Of a stretch of DNA of 64,000 bases, positions 53,662-61,706 are shown piece by piece (the stretch's first letter is position 1; each line of letters opens with the position of its first letter). The notes under the pieces were generated by a model that searched no databases, was not told where the DNA came from, and saw only the letters and a list, made by a program, of their open reading frames with translations. The position numbers and the translations under genes are program-made. The stretch is from Rhodobium gokarnense (GTDB lineage Bacteria > Pseudomonadota > Alphaproteobacteria > Rhizobiales > Rhodobiaceae), in contig NZ_JAOQNS010000006.1 of the NCBI RefSeq assembly GCF_025961475.1, positions 1 through 64,000 of the forward strand, written 5' to 3'.

Positions 53662-54402
53662 TCACTCGATGATCGAAACCGACTGCGTCTCGCGGATATA
53701 CGCCTCCTCGGCCTCTGTCAGCTCCACGCAGTCATAGCCGGTGATCATCGTCTTGACGTAGTGGAGAACCGATTTGCCCGTCGTCGTCATGTAGACATGG
53801 ACGATGACGAAGATGGCGATCATGAAGGCCGCCGCCGTGTGCAGGAAGGCAACGATCGGCAGGATGACGCCGGCATAGGGCATGTCGCGCCAGAGGTCGT
53901 AGAGCAGGTAGATGATGCCGGTCGACCACAGCGCCGGTCCGACGATCAGCATGAAGGTCATGTAGGCGAGCGACTGCAAAGCGTTCTGCTTCCTCTGCAG
54001 CCCCTTCTTGTAGGGGTGCGGCTCGCCGACAATGATGCCGTAGGCGTAGAAGCGGATGATCTTGAAGATGCCTTCCTTGAACAGGTACTGCCGCCACTGG
54101 CCGGTGGTGAAATTCCAGAAGGTGGTGAAGATCCAAAGGACGATCAGCGCGATCGCCGCGAAGGTGTGGATCGTCACGGCGAGCTTGAACGAGATCAGCG
54201 AAAAGGTGCCGTGGATGTTGAGCCCGGTGAAGAACAGGGCAAAGATCAGCGCTGCCTGCGACCAGTGCCAGAACCGCTCGTAGCGGGTGTAGATCATCAC
54301 ATAGTGGTTCTGGCCGGGGCACAGGCCCGCCTTGTTCTTCTTCTTGATGACCGGCGGTTTTTCCTGGGCCCGGATGTCGTGATAGTGGTTCTGGTCGGTC
54401 AT
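53662..54402 (-). CDS. cytochrome b (thiosulfate-reductase-type membrane subunit) of the octaheme operon
   Basis: A 246-aa protein with four to five hydrophobic helices and paired histidines for b hemes (ERFWHWSQAALIFALFFTGL, TIHTFAAIALIVLW, HTAAAFMIAIFVIVHVYM). It belongs to the cytochrome b/b6-like PhsC/PsrC-type quinol-linked subunits. It is 22 bases downstream of the octaheme cytochrome gene and should carry electrons between the quinone pool and it. The C-terminal 59 codons are duplicated at 52036-52215. Confidence 0.86.
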   Translation of the reverse strand: MTDQNHYHDIRAQEKPPVIKKKNKAGLCPGQNHYVMIYTRYERFWHWSQAALIFALFFTGLNIHGTFSLISFKLAVTIHTFAAIALIVLWIFTTFWNFTTGQWRQYLFKEGIFKIIRFYAYGIIVGEPHPYKKGLQRKQNALQSLAYMTFMLIVGPALWSTGIIYLLYDLWRDMPYAGVILPIVAFLHTAAAFMIAIFVIVHVYMTTTGKSVLHYVKTMITGYDCVELTEAEEAYIRETQSVSIIE

Positions 54403-54424
54403 GGCGCGTCTCCCCCGCTGCTGA

Positions 54425-56077
54425 TCAATGCTTTGTCCTGCCGCGCATCATGACGCGCGCCAGCCCGTGCAGGATGACCCCGCCGAGCGCCCCGGCGATC
54501 GCCAGGTAGCCGATGATGTCGAGCCAGGAGAAATGGTCCCGGCCCGGCATGTAGAAGCCGGCAAGGCTGGCAAGCCGTCCGTCCCTGGCGTGGCATTCGG
54601 CGCAGGCCAGCGCGTCTTCCTTCGGCGCCACCATGTGGGTGATCGGCCAGTACATGTGCGTGTCGACGAAGCCGTAGTCTCCGGAATACTCCACGCCCAC
54701 ATGCTCCATCGCCGCCTTGATCGCCTTGTCCCAGTCGAAATTGGTCCAGAAGGCGCTGTCGGTCTCCGGCCCGAAGACGTGGTTGTAGACGAGGTGGTTC
54801 AGCTTGGCGTCATAAGCCTGGCGCCCCTCCATCCGCTTGAACGGCCAGATCCGCGAATTGGGATCGTCGGGGCTGCCCTTGATGCGGTTGATCTCCACGG
54901 TCTTCGTCGGGTCGATGGTCTCGTCGGCGAGGGTGTAGCGCACCTGGCCGTCGAACCAGGCGTAATAGGGCGTGACGTTCTCGCCCCACTCGAAGTCGCC
55001 CTTGGTCGAGAGATAGGTGTGCAGATGCTGTCCGTCGCTCTGGGTGAAGTCTTCCTCGTGGTAGGGCGCTCCCTCCTTCAGCTTGCCGGCGGTCGACCAG
55101 TCCCACTTGGTCTTGGTGGCAACGCCGCCGCGGGCAAAGGATGGGATATGGCAGGTCTGGCAGGCGACCCGGCCGGTGTGGTTGTTGAGCTTGATGCCGG
55201 CAACGGTATCGATCGGGTGCGGGCTGGCGCCGTGGCAGGATTCGCAGGTGGCAACGTCCCGCCTTGCGCCCGGCTTGCCGGTACCCACCGTGTCGATCGC
55301 CTTCACGTCGTAGCGGCTGCCGGCCCACTGGTGCTCGTTGCTGACATGGCATTTGGAGCAGGCAAAGTTCAGCCCGTCCTTGTCCATGTGGACGTCGACG
55401 GCCTTGGTCGGCTGAAACAGCACCGACGACAGGTCGCCGTGTTTCACGTTGTCGCCGCCGCCGCCGTAGAAATGGCACTGGCCGCAGTTCTCCCGCTGCG
55501 GCAGCCCGACGCTGCGGGCGATCTTGCCGAGGTCGAGGGCGACCGCCTTGGCGCCGGTGATGGTCTTGGCCGTCGGCGACACCGGCTCGACCGGGACCGC
55601 TCCCGCCGCGGTCGCGATCTTGGTGTAGGTGCCGGTGCGGTCGTGGCAGGCGAGGCAGTCGACCTTGGTCTCGTCCTTCGGCGGCCCGGCCGCCATGTCC
55701 GTCCAGCCATAGCCCACATGGCAGCTCGTGCAGCGCGGCTCGTTGGCCGCCACATTGCCGCAGAAGGCGTTGATGACGTGGCTCTTGCCGAGCGTCTGGC
55801 CGGTCTTTTCGTTCTGGAATTCCCATTTCCAGTGGATCGAGTGCATGACCTGGTCGCCCGCCTTGTTGTGGCAGGAGAGGCAGGCCTTGGTGACCTCCGG
55901 GCCCGACGCGAAGTCCTTCTTCAGTTCCTCGAACTTGGCGTGGTCGGCGGTGCCGCCCGACTTGCCGTCGTGGTCCTGGTCGTCCGCAGCCAATGCCGCT
56001 ATCGATCCCGTCGTTACGGCGAAAAGGAAGGCGGCAAGCTGGCAAAGGGCGGTTGCGGACTTTCGCATCGGGCTCAT
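54425..56077 (-). CDS. octaheme c-type cytochrome, tetrathionate-reductase (Otr) family
   Basis: A 550-aa exported protein with a signal peptide and eight CXXCH heme sites: CLSCH, CTSCH, CLACH, CGQCH, CSKCH, CESCH, CQTCH and CAECH. Length and spacing fit the octaheme tetrathionate reductase family; the Shewanella enzyme also acts on nitrite and hydroxylamine in vitro. Unlike soluble Shewanella OTR it ends in a transmembrane helix (WLDIIGYLAIAGALGGVILH), so it is membrane-anchored. It lies seven bases after a NifX-like gene and before the cytochrome b gene. In vivo substrate unclear: tetrathionate, nitrite or another oxidant. Confidence 0.9.
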   Translation of the reverse strand: MSPMRKSATALCQLAAFLFAVTTGSIAALAADDQDHDGKSGGTADHAKFEELKKDFASGPEVTKACLSCHNKAGDQVMHSIHWKWEFQNEKTGQTLGKSHVINAFCGNVAANEPRCTSCHVGYGWTDMAAGPPKDETKVDCLACHDRTGTYTKIATAAGAVPVEPVSPTAKTITGAKAVALDLGKIARSVGLPQRENCGQCHFYGGGGDNVKHGDLSSVLFQPTKAVDVHMDKDGLNFACSKCHVSNEHQWAGSRYDVKAIDTVGTGKPGARRDVATCESCHGASPHPIDTVAGIKLNNHTGRVACQTCHIPSFARGGVATKTKWDWSTAGKLKEGAPYHEEDFTQSDGQHLHTYLSTKGDFEWGENVTPYYAWFDGQVRYTLADETIDPTKTVEINRIKGSPDDPNSRIWPFKRMEGRQAYDAKLNHLVYNHVFGPETDSAFWTNFDWDKAIKAAMEHVGVEYSGDYGFVDTHMYWPITHMVAPKEDALACAECHARDGRLASLAGFYMPGRDHFSWLDIIGYLAIAGALGGVILHGLARVMMRGRTKH

Positions 56078-56084
56078 TCCATTG

Positions 56085-56438
56085 TCAGTGGCTGCAGTCG
56101 TCGTGGGGCGGGGCGGGGAGAAGCTCCCGTCCGGCCGCCACGGCTTCCGCCGCCTTGTGAGGATCGGTTTCGCTGGTCTCGACCACCCGGATGCCGCGCG
56201 CGTCCATCTTGCGCCGAAACCCGGAGCCGCAGCTCTGGGTGACGACGACGTCGACGACGTCGATCGGGTGCGGCGCGTCGAAGGCGGTCTCGTGGAGGCT
56301 CTGGTCCTTCGGCAGGTCGAGCTTGTCGACGACGACGGGCGCGTTCGTCCCGTCGGCGAGAAAGATCATGAAACGCCGGGTCTTGCCGGCATGCGGCGTG
56401 ATGGTGCGAAAGTTCTGGCTGGTAACGGCAATGCGCAT
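56085..56438 (-). CDS. NifX/NafY-like (dinitrogenase iron-molybdenum cofactor family) protein
   Basis: A 117-aa protein. Start at ATG 56438, with GAGGAG upstream. The fold is the small alpha/beta Nitro_FeMo-Co domain (PF02579): IAVTSQNFRTITPHAGKTRR at the start, then VVVTQSCGSGFRRKMDARGI. A histidine/cysteine-bearing tail (PPHDDCSH) may bind metal. There are no nitrogenase genes nearby. Members of this family also occur as metal-cluster carriers, so it may help assemble or serve the octaheme system. Confidence 0.8.
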   Translation of the reverse strand: MRIAVTSQNFRTITPHAGKTRRFMIFLADGTNAPVVVDKLDLPKDQSLHETAFDAPHPIDVVDVVVTQSCGSGFRRKMDARGIRVVETSETDPHKAAEAVAAGRELLPAPPHDDCSH

Positions 56439-56449
56439 TTGTCCGCTCC

Positions 56450-56854
56450 TCATGCCGTCACCGGGTCGGCGCGCAGCGCCCTGACCCAGTTTTCCATGGC
56501 GATGTTGGCGACCGGCATCGGCGCCTCGAGGAACGAGACGATGAACCGGTCGGCGAGCTCGGCAACGCCGATGGAGCGCGGCCGGAGCGCCAGCATCTCC
56601 GCGCTCGGCAGCGCCACGCCGAAGCAGAACAGGATGTTCTTGGCGTCCTCGATCTCCGGCGCAATGGAGCCGTCGGGCAGCGCCTTGGTGTGGTTGTAGT
56701 GGTCGAAGACCCCGATATAGCGGGCGACCCGGTCCGCCTCGATATTGCTCTTCAGCCGGGCGACGATGTCGTCGGCCGATTGCATGTCGGTCTCGTCCTT
56801 CTGCAGCTCTAGGACGAAGATCGGGTATTTTTCCTGGATGATTTTCTGTCTCAT
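56450..56854 (-). CDS. small conserved protein of the octaheme operon (DUF6858-like)
   Basis: A 134-aa soluble protein from ATG 56854; the frame before it is not protein-like. It begins MRQKIIQEKYPIFVLELQKD and contains YIGVFDHYNHTKALPDGSI and AKNILFCFGVALPSAEMLA. From memory it matches a small family listed as DUF6858, found with NifX-like and octaheme genes; I cannot verify the name here. It is first in the operon, with its stop 11 bases before the NifX-like start. Function unknown. Confidence 0.7.
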   Translation of the reverse strand: MRQKIIQEKYPIFVLELQKDETDMQSADDIVARLKSNIEADRVARYIGVFDHYNHTKALPDGSIAPEIEDAKNILFCFGVALPSAEMLALRPRSIGVAELADRFIVSFLEAPMPVANIAMENWVRALRADPVTA

Positions 56855-57339
56855 CGCGTGCTTGCTCGAAAACCTTTGGTTGTATGAAAAGAGGTTCCGG
56901 ACACACCTTCCCTGTTGCCGGTCCCGGTGGTTGTTCCGGGCGCCCGTCATCGCGTCTTCGCGCAGCACGTTCTTTCAGGTGACGGGCGCAGGCGCCGCCT
57001 GCGAGACGTCATCCTCCCTCAAGGAAACCGCGCATTTTCGTGATTTGGACGTCCGGCACGCCGGCCTGCCCGTTGTCGTTGTTCGCTTCTGCGGTCCCCT
57101 GCCAGCCAAGGGCGCGTCCAACGGGACGGGTGATCCTCGGACCGGCTCTGGAGTCCTAGGCGCGGTGCGACAAAAGCGCATTGAGAATCCGCAACTGCCG
57201 GGCGCATAGATGCAAAAAAACTAATATTAGAACAATTAAACTCTGGCGTTTCACTCTCGTTTACCCTGATGCGGCACACTCTAGCCCGTGGGCCGCCCAT
57301 CAGGCCGGGCCGCCCGCAGAGTATGTGTGAGGGCGTATC
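56855..57339. other. 485-base divergent intergenic region
   Basis: No gene is recognised between the octaheme operon and the acidic protein. It holds a perfect 10-base palindrome CTAATATTAG (57221-57230) within an AT-rich patch, which may be part of the promoter of the acidic gene. Confidence 0.5.
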
Positions 57340-59253
57340 ATGGCCGAGTTCGAGACAGAGTCTGTCGAACACCCGCTATATCCCGCGCCGCAAGGCAGCG
57401 GCGTTCCCGATGACGGGGCCGACGGACGGCTGCTGGTCGCGGAACTTGCCGCCGACGACGGCGGCGAGAGCTTTTCGTATGAGATCGTCGGCGAGGGCGC
57501 CGACATCTTCGAGATGACCGGCGACGTCCTTTACGTGAGGAAGGGCGCCGAGGATGCGTTCCGCGCCGTGCCGGAACACCGGCTGATCCTCCGGATCACC
57601 GACATCACCGGCGAGGTCTTCGACGAGCCGATTTCGATCGACGTGGCAAGCGTCGCCGAACCGGACGCGGAGGACGCCGAGACCGACGACGCCCCGGAAA
57701 GCGACGGGATCGATGGCGAACCGGAACCCGAGCCTGTCGCCTCCGATCCATTCACGCCAGATCCCTTCGCCATTGCCGAACAGGCCGCGTCCGACGCGCT
57801 CGCGGCGTTTTCCGAGCCCGGCGCGGGCGAAGAAGATGGGCCCGCAGGTGCGGTCGCAGTTGGCGACGCCGATCACCTGCCCCTGGAGCCGGAGACGGCC
57901 CGGGTCGAACTAGTCGCCGTCGACGACGATGGGACCGGAGAAGAGGTCGAGATCCCGGGCCCGACCGCCGTGCTGGAAAGCGATCCGGACGCCGAACAGG
58001 CGGCGCTGGTCGCCGAGATCGACGCCGCTGAGCTGGACGCCGCCGACGCGCCGGCCACCGAAATCCTGGAAGCGCCCGTGCCTGTCGCCGAGCCGTTTTA
58101 CGGCGCCGATGGCGAGTCCGAACGTGAAGCCGAGGATGCGCCGGACGACGCCCTGCTCCACGGCGACCCGAACCGGGAAGACGCCGGCGAGGAGACGGCT
58201 GCGGAGGAAGCGGCATTCGACGAGCGGCAGTCCGACCTGGTGTCGGCAAGCGAAGACGACGGCGGGTCCGAAGAGCCGGCTTTCGACGACGACGTTGCGG
58301 AAGCCGAAGGCGTCACCGAAGAGCCCTTCCTTGCGGACGAGGGTTTGGGCGAGCCGTCAGAGGTCCTTGCTGAAGGAGCTTTCTCGGAAGAGGCCATATC
58401 CGAACAAGATGTCGCCCTTGGCGCTGAAGAGCCCGTCGCGCCGGATGACGGCATCTCCCGGTCCGAAGAGCCCTCGGACGCCAGCGCCGATGCGGCGGAC
58501 CTGGTGCGGGTCATCGAGGAGGCCGATCCGGACGTCGAACGGCCCGTCGACGATATTCCCTATGCCGCCTTCGCCGACGTCGCACGCGCGGAGGCCGAGC
58601 CGGTTGTCGACGAGGCCATAGAGGCGCGTGAGGAGGAAGAGCCGGCCGGATACGAAGAGCCGGTCACATACGCCGACGAAGAAGCCGAGCACGAATTCGG
58701 CAAATACTATTTCTATCTCGGCCCGGACGGCCATTTCGTCATCGGCGAACTGGACGACGACGCTCCGGAACTGGCCAACGGCGTCGCCGACGTTACCCTG
58801 GTGCCCCATTACGCCGACCCGGAGCCGGACCTTTTCGGCGACCGGAATGAGCGGGCGAGCGCGCCGGCGGTTGAGGAGCCGCTTCCTGACGAACCGCCGG
58901 CCCCCGTCCTGTCGGAACCGGAAGCACCGGCATTCGATCCGCTCGAGACGCCCGCGGCCGAGCCCGCCGCAACGCCCGCCGACGAGCCGGCGTCCTTCGA
59001 CGCCGCCTCCGCCGACGAAGCGCCCGCTGACGAGCCCCTCGAAACCCCGGCCGAGCCTGTCGAAGGCGCCATGCGCTACGAGGTCGACGACGATCGCTTC
59101 TTCGTCGACGAGGAGGGCAACGTCATGCTCGCCGACGGCGCCGCCTTCGATGCCGATGCCGAGCCCTCCGTCGACCTGGAGGTGACGGCGCGCGCGCCGG
59201 ACGGCTCCGTCAGCCGCCAGACCTTCACCATCGACGTCAGCGAATTCGTCTGA
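57340..59253 (+). CDS. very acidic low-complexity protein with cadherin-like ends
   Basis: A 637-aa protein; ATG 57340 is preceded by GAGGG. Residues ~40-105 look like a cadherin-type beta-sandwich half (IFEMTGDVLYVRKGAEDAF, then RLILRITDITGEVFDEPISI). The last ~70 residues repeat that plan (RYEVDDDRFFVDEEGNVML, VEVTARAPDGSVSRQTF-like end). Between them lie about 450 residues rich in Glu, Asp, Ala and Pro, almost without Lys, surely disordered, broken by one folded-looking patch (FGKYYFYLGPDGHFVIGELD). No signal peptide, so a non-classical or type I exporter would be needed if it is secreted; none is adjacent. I do not know this architecture by name. Calcium binding is an inference. Confidence 0.7.
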   Translation: MAEFETESVEHPLYPAPQGSGVPDDGADGRLLVAELAADDGGESFSYEIVGEGADIFEMTGDVLYVRKGAEDAFRAVPEHRLILRITDITGEVFDEPISIDVASVAEPDAEDAETDDAPESDGIDGEPEPEPVASDPFTPDPFAIAEQAASDALAAFSEPGAGEEDGPAGAVAVGDADHLPLEPETARVELVAVDDDGTGEEVEIPGPTAVLESDPDAEQAALVAEIDAAELDAADAPATEILEAPVPVAEPFYGADGESEREAEDAPDDALLHGDPNREDAGEETAAEEAAFDERQSDLVSASEDDGGSEEPAFDDDVAEAEGVTEEPFLADEGLGEPSEVLAEGAFSEEAISEQDVALGAEEPVAPDDGISRSEEPSDASADAADLVRVIEEADPDVERPVDDIPYAAFADVARAEAEPVVDEAIEAREEEEPAGYEEPVTYADEEAEHEFGKYYFYLGPDGHFVIGELDDDAPELANGVADVTLVPHYADPEPDLFGDRNERASAPAVEEPLPDEPPAPVLSEPEAPAFDPLETPAAEPAATPADEPASFDAASADEAPADEPLETPAEPVEGAMRYEVDDDRFFVDEEGNVMLADGAAFDADAEPSVDLEVTARAPDGSVSRQTFTIDVSEFV

Positions 59254-59271
59254 CGCCTGCCGCGTCCGTTC

Positions 59272-59311
59272 CGCCGGTGCATCGTGTAAGCGGGGCACCG
59301 GCGCATTTTTT
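59272..59311 (+). terminator. rho-independent terminator after the acidic protein gene
   Basis: CGCCGGTGC and GCACCGGCG form a perfect 9-base stem with a 14-base loop, followed by CA and six T. It lies 18 bases after the stop codon of the acidic protein gene. Clear terminator form. Confidence 0.8.
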
Positions 59312-59405
59312 CAAAACGGAACCAGACTGTTCACCCCGGAACCGATGGCCTCGGCCCCTCGTTGCCTTACATGTGCTTGCGGCAGAGCAACGAAAGGACT
59401 GCGCC

Positions 59406-60389
59406 ATGGGTTTGCTGGTTGACGGCGTCTGGAAAGATCAGTGGTACGACACGGACGCGACCGGCGGCCGCTTCGTGCGCTCCGAGTCCCCCTTCCGCAA
59501 CTGGGTGACGGCCGACGGCGCGCCCGGGCCGAGCGGCGACAAGGGCTTCCGGGCCGAGCCGGACCGCTACCACCTCTACGTCTCCTATGCCTGCCCCTGG
59601 GCCCACCGCACGCTGATCTTCCGCGCCCTCAAGGGCCTGGAAAAGATGATCACGGTTTCGGTCGTCAACTGGCACATGGGCGAGGAAGGCTGGACCTTCG
59701 AGGACGGACCCGGCGTCATCCCCGACCCGATCCACGGCGCCAAGCGGCTCTTTGAGGTCTATCTGGCGGCAAAGCCGGACTATTCCGGCCGCGTCACCGT
59801 GCCGGTGCTGTGGGACAAGACGACCGGCACCATCGTCTCCAACGAGTCGGCGGAAATCATCCGCATGTTCAACAGCGCCTTCGACGCCGTCGGCGCCCGC
59901 TTCGGCGACTATTATCCGCAAGCCAGGCGCGAAGAGATCGACGCCCTCAACGAGCGCATCTACGACACCGTCAACAACGGCGTCTACAAGGCCGGCTTCG
60001 CCACCAGCCAGGACGCCTATGAGGAGGCCGTCGGGCCGCTGTTCGAAACCCACGATTTCCTGGAGGAGCGCCTGGCGACCCGGCGCTACCTGACCGGCGA
60101 CAAGATCACCGAGGCCGACTGGCGCCTGTTCACCACGCTGGTGCGCTTCGATCCGGTCTATGTCGGCCACTTCAAGTGCAACATCCGCCGCATCGCCGAC
60201 TATCCGAACCTGTCCGGCTATCTGCGCGACCTCTACCAGGTGCCGGGCGTCGCCGGGACGGTGCATCTCGACCACATCAAGAACCACTACTACGGCAGCC
60301 ACAAGACCCTGAACCCGACCGGCATCGTCCCCGTCGGCCCGGACCTCGACTACGACGCCCCGCATGAGAGGGACCGGCTGGCGGCCTGA
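59406..60389 (+). CDS. glutathionyl-hydroquinone reductase (xi-class GST)
   Basis: A 327-aa protein. Start at ATG 59406, with AAAGGA upstream. The N-terminal thioredoxin-like domain has the catalytic cysteine Cys63 in YVSYACPWAHRTLI, the signature of the YqjG/PcpF/ECM4 group. The segments NESAEIIRMFNSAFD and KTLNPTGIVPVGP are typical of that group. These enzymes remove glutathione from glutathionyl-hydroquinones. It stands alone behind a terminator and is followed by a DUF2267 gene. Confidence 0.93.
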   Translation: MGLLVDGVWKDQWYDTDATGGRFVRSESPFRNWVTADGAPGPSGDKGFRAEPDRYHLYVSYACPWAHRTLIFRALKGLEKMITVSVVNWHMGEEGWTFEDGPGVIPDPIHGAKRLFEVYLAAKPDYSGRVTVPVLWDKTTGTIVSNESAEIIRMFNSAFDAVGARFGDYYPQARREEIDALNERIYDTVNNGVYKAGFATSQDAYEEAVGPLFETHDFLEERLATRRYLTGDKITEADWRLFTTLVRFDPVYVGHFKCNIRRIADYPNLSGYLRDLYQVPGVAGTVHLDHIKNHYYGSHKTLNPTGIVPVGPDLDYDAPHERDRLAA

Positions 60390-60439
60390 GCATCGGCCGG
60401 TGTAGAACGGCGGGCGAACCGGTTCCGGAGCCCGCCGCC

Positions 60440-60865
60440 ATGCCGATGCCGATGGACTACGCCCACGCCTCGGAAGAATTCGAAGCGTTTCTGCGCAACG
60501 CCAAGGAAGAACTCGACCTCACCACCCGCAACCAGACCTTTACTGCGGTCGAAGGCGTGTTGCTGGTCTTCCGGGCAAGGTTGACGGCCGACGAGGCCCT
60601 TGCCTTCGCCGGCGTGCTGCCACCCGTGCTGCGCGCGATCTTCGTCGCCGGCTGGGACCCCGAGGCCCCGAAAAAGCCCTTCGCTGACCATCTGGCCATG
60701 AACGCGGAAGTGCGCCACCACCGCCAACACCACAATTTCGCACCCGAACACGCCATCGAGCGCGTCGCGGCGGCGCTTGTCAGGCATGTCGATGAGGTGC
60801 GGTTTCGGGCGACCCTGCAGCAACTCGGGCCCGCGGCCGTGCGGTTCTGGACGTCCGCCGCTTGA
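60440..60865 (+). CDS. DUF2267 domain protein
   Basis: A 141-aa mainly helical protein matching DUF2267: TAVEGVLLVFRARLTADEAL, then LPPVLRAIFVAGWDPEAP and the C-terminal helix RATLQQLGPAAVRFW. Function is unknown. It follows the glutathionyl-hydroquinone reductase gene by 50 bases and may share its transcript. Confidence 0.8.
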   Translation: MPMPMDYAHASEEFEAFLRNAKEELDLTTRNQTFTAVEGVLLVFRARLTADEALAFAGVLPPVLRAIFVAGWDPEAPKKPFADHLAMNAEVRHHRQHHNFAPEHAIERVAAALVRHVDEVRFRATLQQLGPAAVRFWTSAA

Positions 60866-60891
60866 GAACCGCCGTATGCGAGGGACCGGCG

Positions 60892-61584
60892 TCAGTTCTT
60901 CTTGGAAATTTCTAGGTCGTCGAAACGGTAGGTGCCGAGCCCGAAGGCGGTCAGGGCGATGCCGACCTGCTCGCCCTTGCGGGCATCGAAGGGCACCTGG
61001 ATGACTTCCACGCCATTGACGAAGAAGGCGATCCGGTTGTCCTGCCATTCATAGGTCACGCGATTGGGCTCGTCCGGAGTGACCGCATTGCTGCGACCGC
61101 CGAAGGCGGGCTGCAGTTTGCCCCTGTTCTTGGTGAAGACGTAGTACCGGCCCTGCCGGTCGATGCAGAACATCCAGTGGTGGCCGCGGCCTGCGCTCCC
61201 GACCAGGATGCCCGCGCCGCCGCGCCCTTCATTGGCGGCGTCGACGGTGACGGAGATGGTCGCCCTGTGGGTGGAAGACAAAAAGGACGTTCCCTCATAT
61301 TTCACCCAGTTGATCTCGTTGTAGTGGGTGAGATTGGGATTGGTCCTGTTCTCGAAGATAAGCTTCCCGCCGATGACCGAGACGAACCAACTCGACTTGG
61401 TACTGGCAAAGTTGATCTGGCCGCCGAGCATGGTCATGCGATCGGCACCGTTGAAATCCTCTTTGTAGGTCGATCGGGCAACGCCGCCGGACGCGGTTTC
61501 CTGGGAAAAGGCCATGTCGGGCGCGAGCGCCGAGGCCGAAGCAACAATTGCGGCAAGAATAGATACACGCTTGAAAATACTCAT
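60892..61584 (-). CDS. secreted concanavalin/laminin-G-like protein of unknown function
   Basis: A 230-aa protein. Start at ATG 61584, with GGGAG upstream; the frame is open for hundreds of codons further, but those are a shadow of the neighbouring cfa gene. A signal peptide ends near AFSQ (residue ~28). The rest is beta-rich with text such as GGAGILVGSAGRGHHWMFCI, RVTYEWQDNRIAFFVNGVEV and IALTAFGLGTYRFDDLEI, the pattern of DUF1080/LamG-type jelly rolls that bind glycans. No catalytic residues can be named. Exported; substrate unknown. Confidence 0.7.
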   Translation of the reverse strand: MSIFKRVSILAAIVASASALAPDMAFSQETASGGVARSTYKEDFNGADRMTMLGGQINFASTKSSWFVSVIGGKLIFENRTNPNLTHYNEINWVKYEGTSFLSSTHRATISVTVDAANEGRGGAGILVGSAGRGHHWMFCIDRQGRYYVFTKNRGKLQPAFGGRSNAVTPDEPNRVTYEWQDNRIAFFVNGVEVIQVPFDARKGEQVGIALTAFGLGTYRFDDLEISKKN

Positions 61585-61706
61585 GCTTATGCTCCCGCAT
61601 CGGACAATAGCGATGTCTGCGGGCCTAACACGACGCGTACAAGGCGTATAGTTTAAGTTGTGGATACAGTTAATATGAAACCGCGTTCGAGCGGCCTGGA
61701 ATCGGT

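Noticed and set aside
56085-56438. Evidence for nitrogen fixation from the NifX-like protein.
   Set aside because: No nif structural or assembly genes are in the window, and this fold is widespread outside nitrogen fixers.
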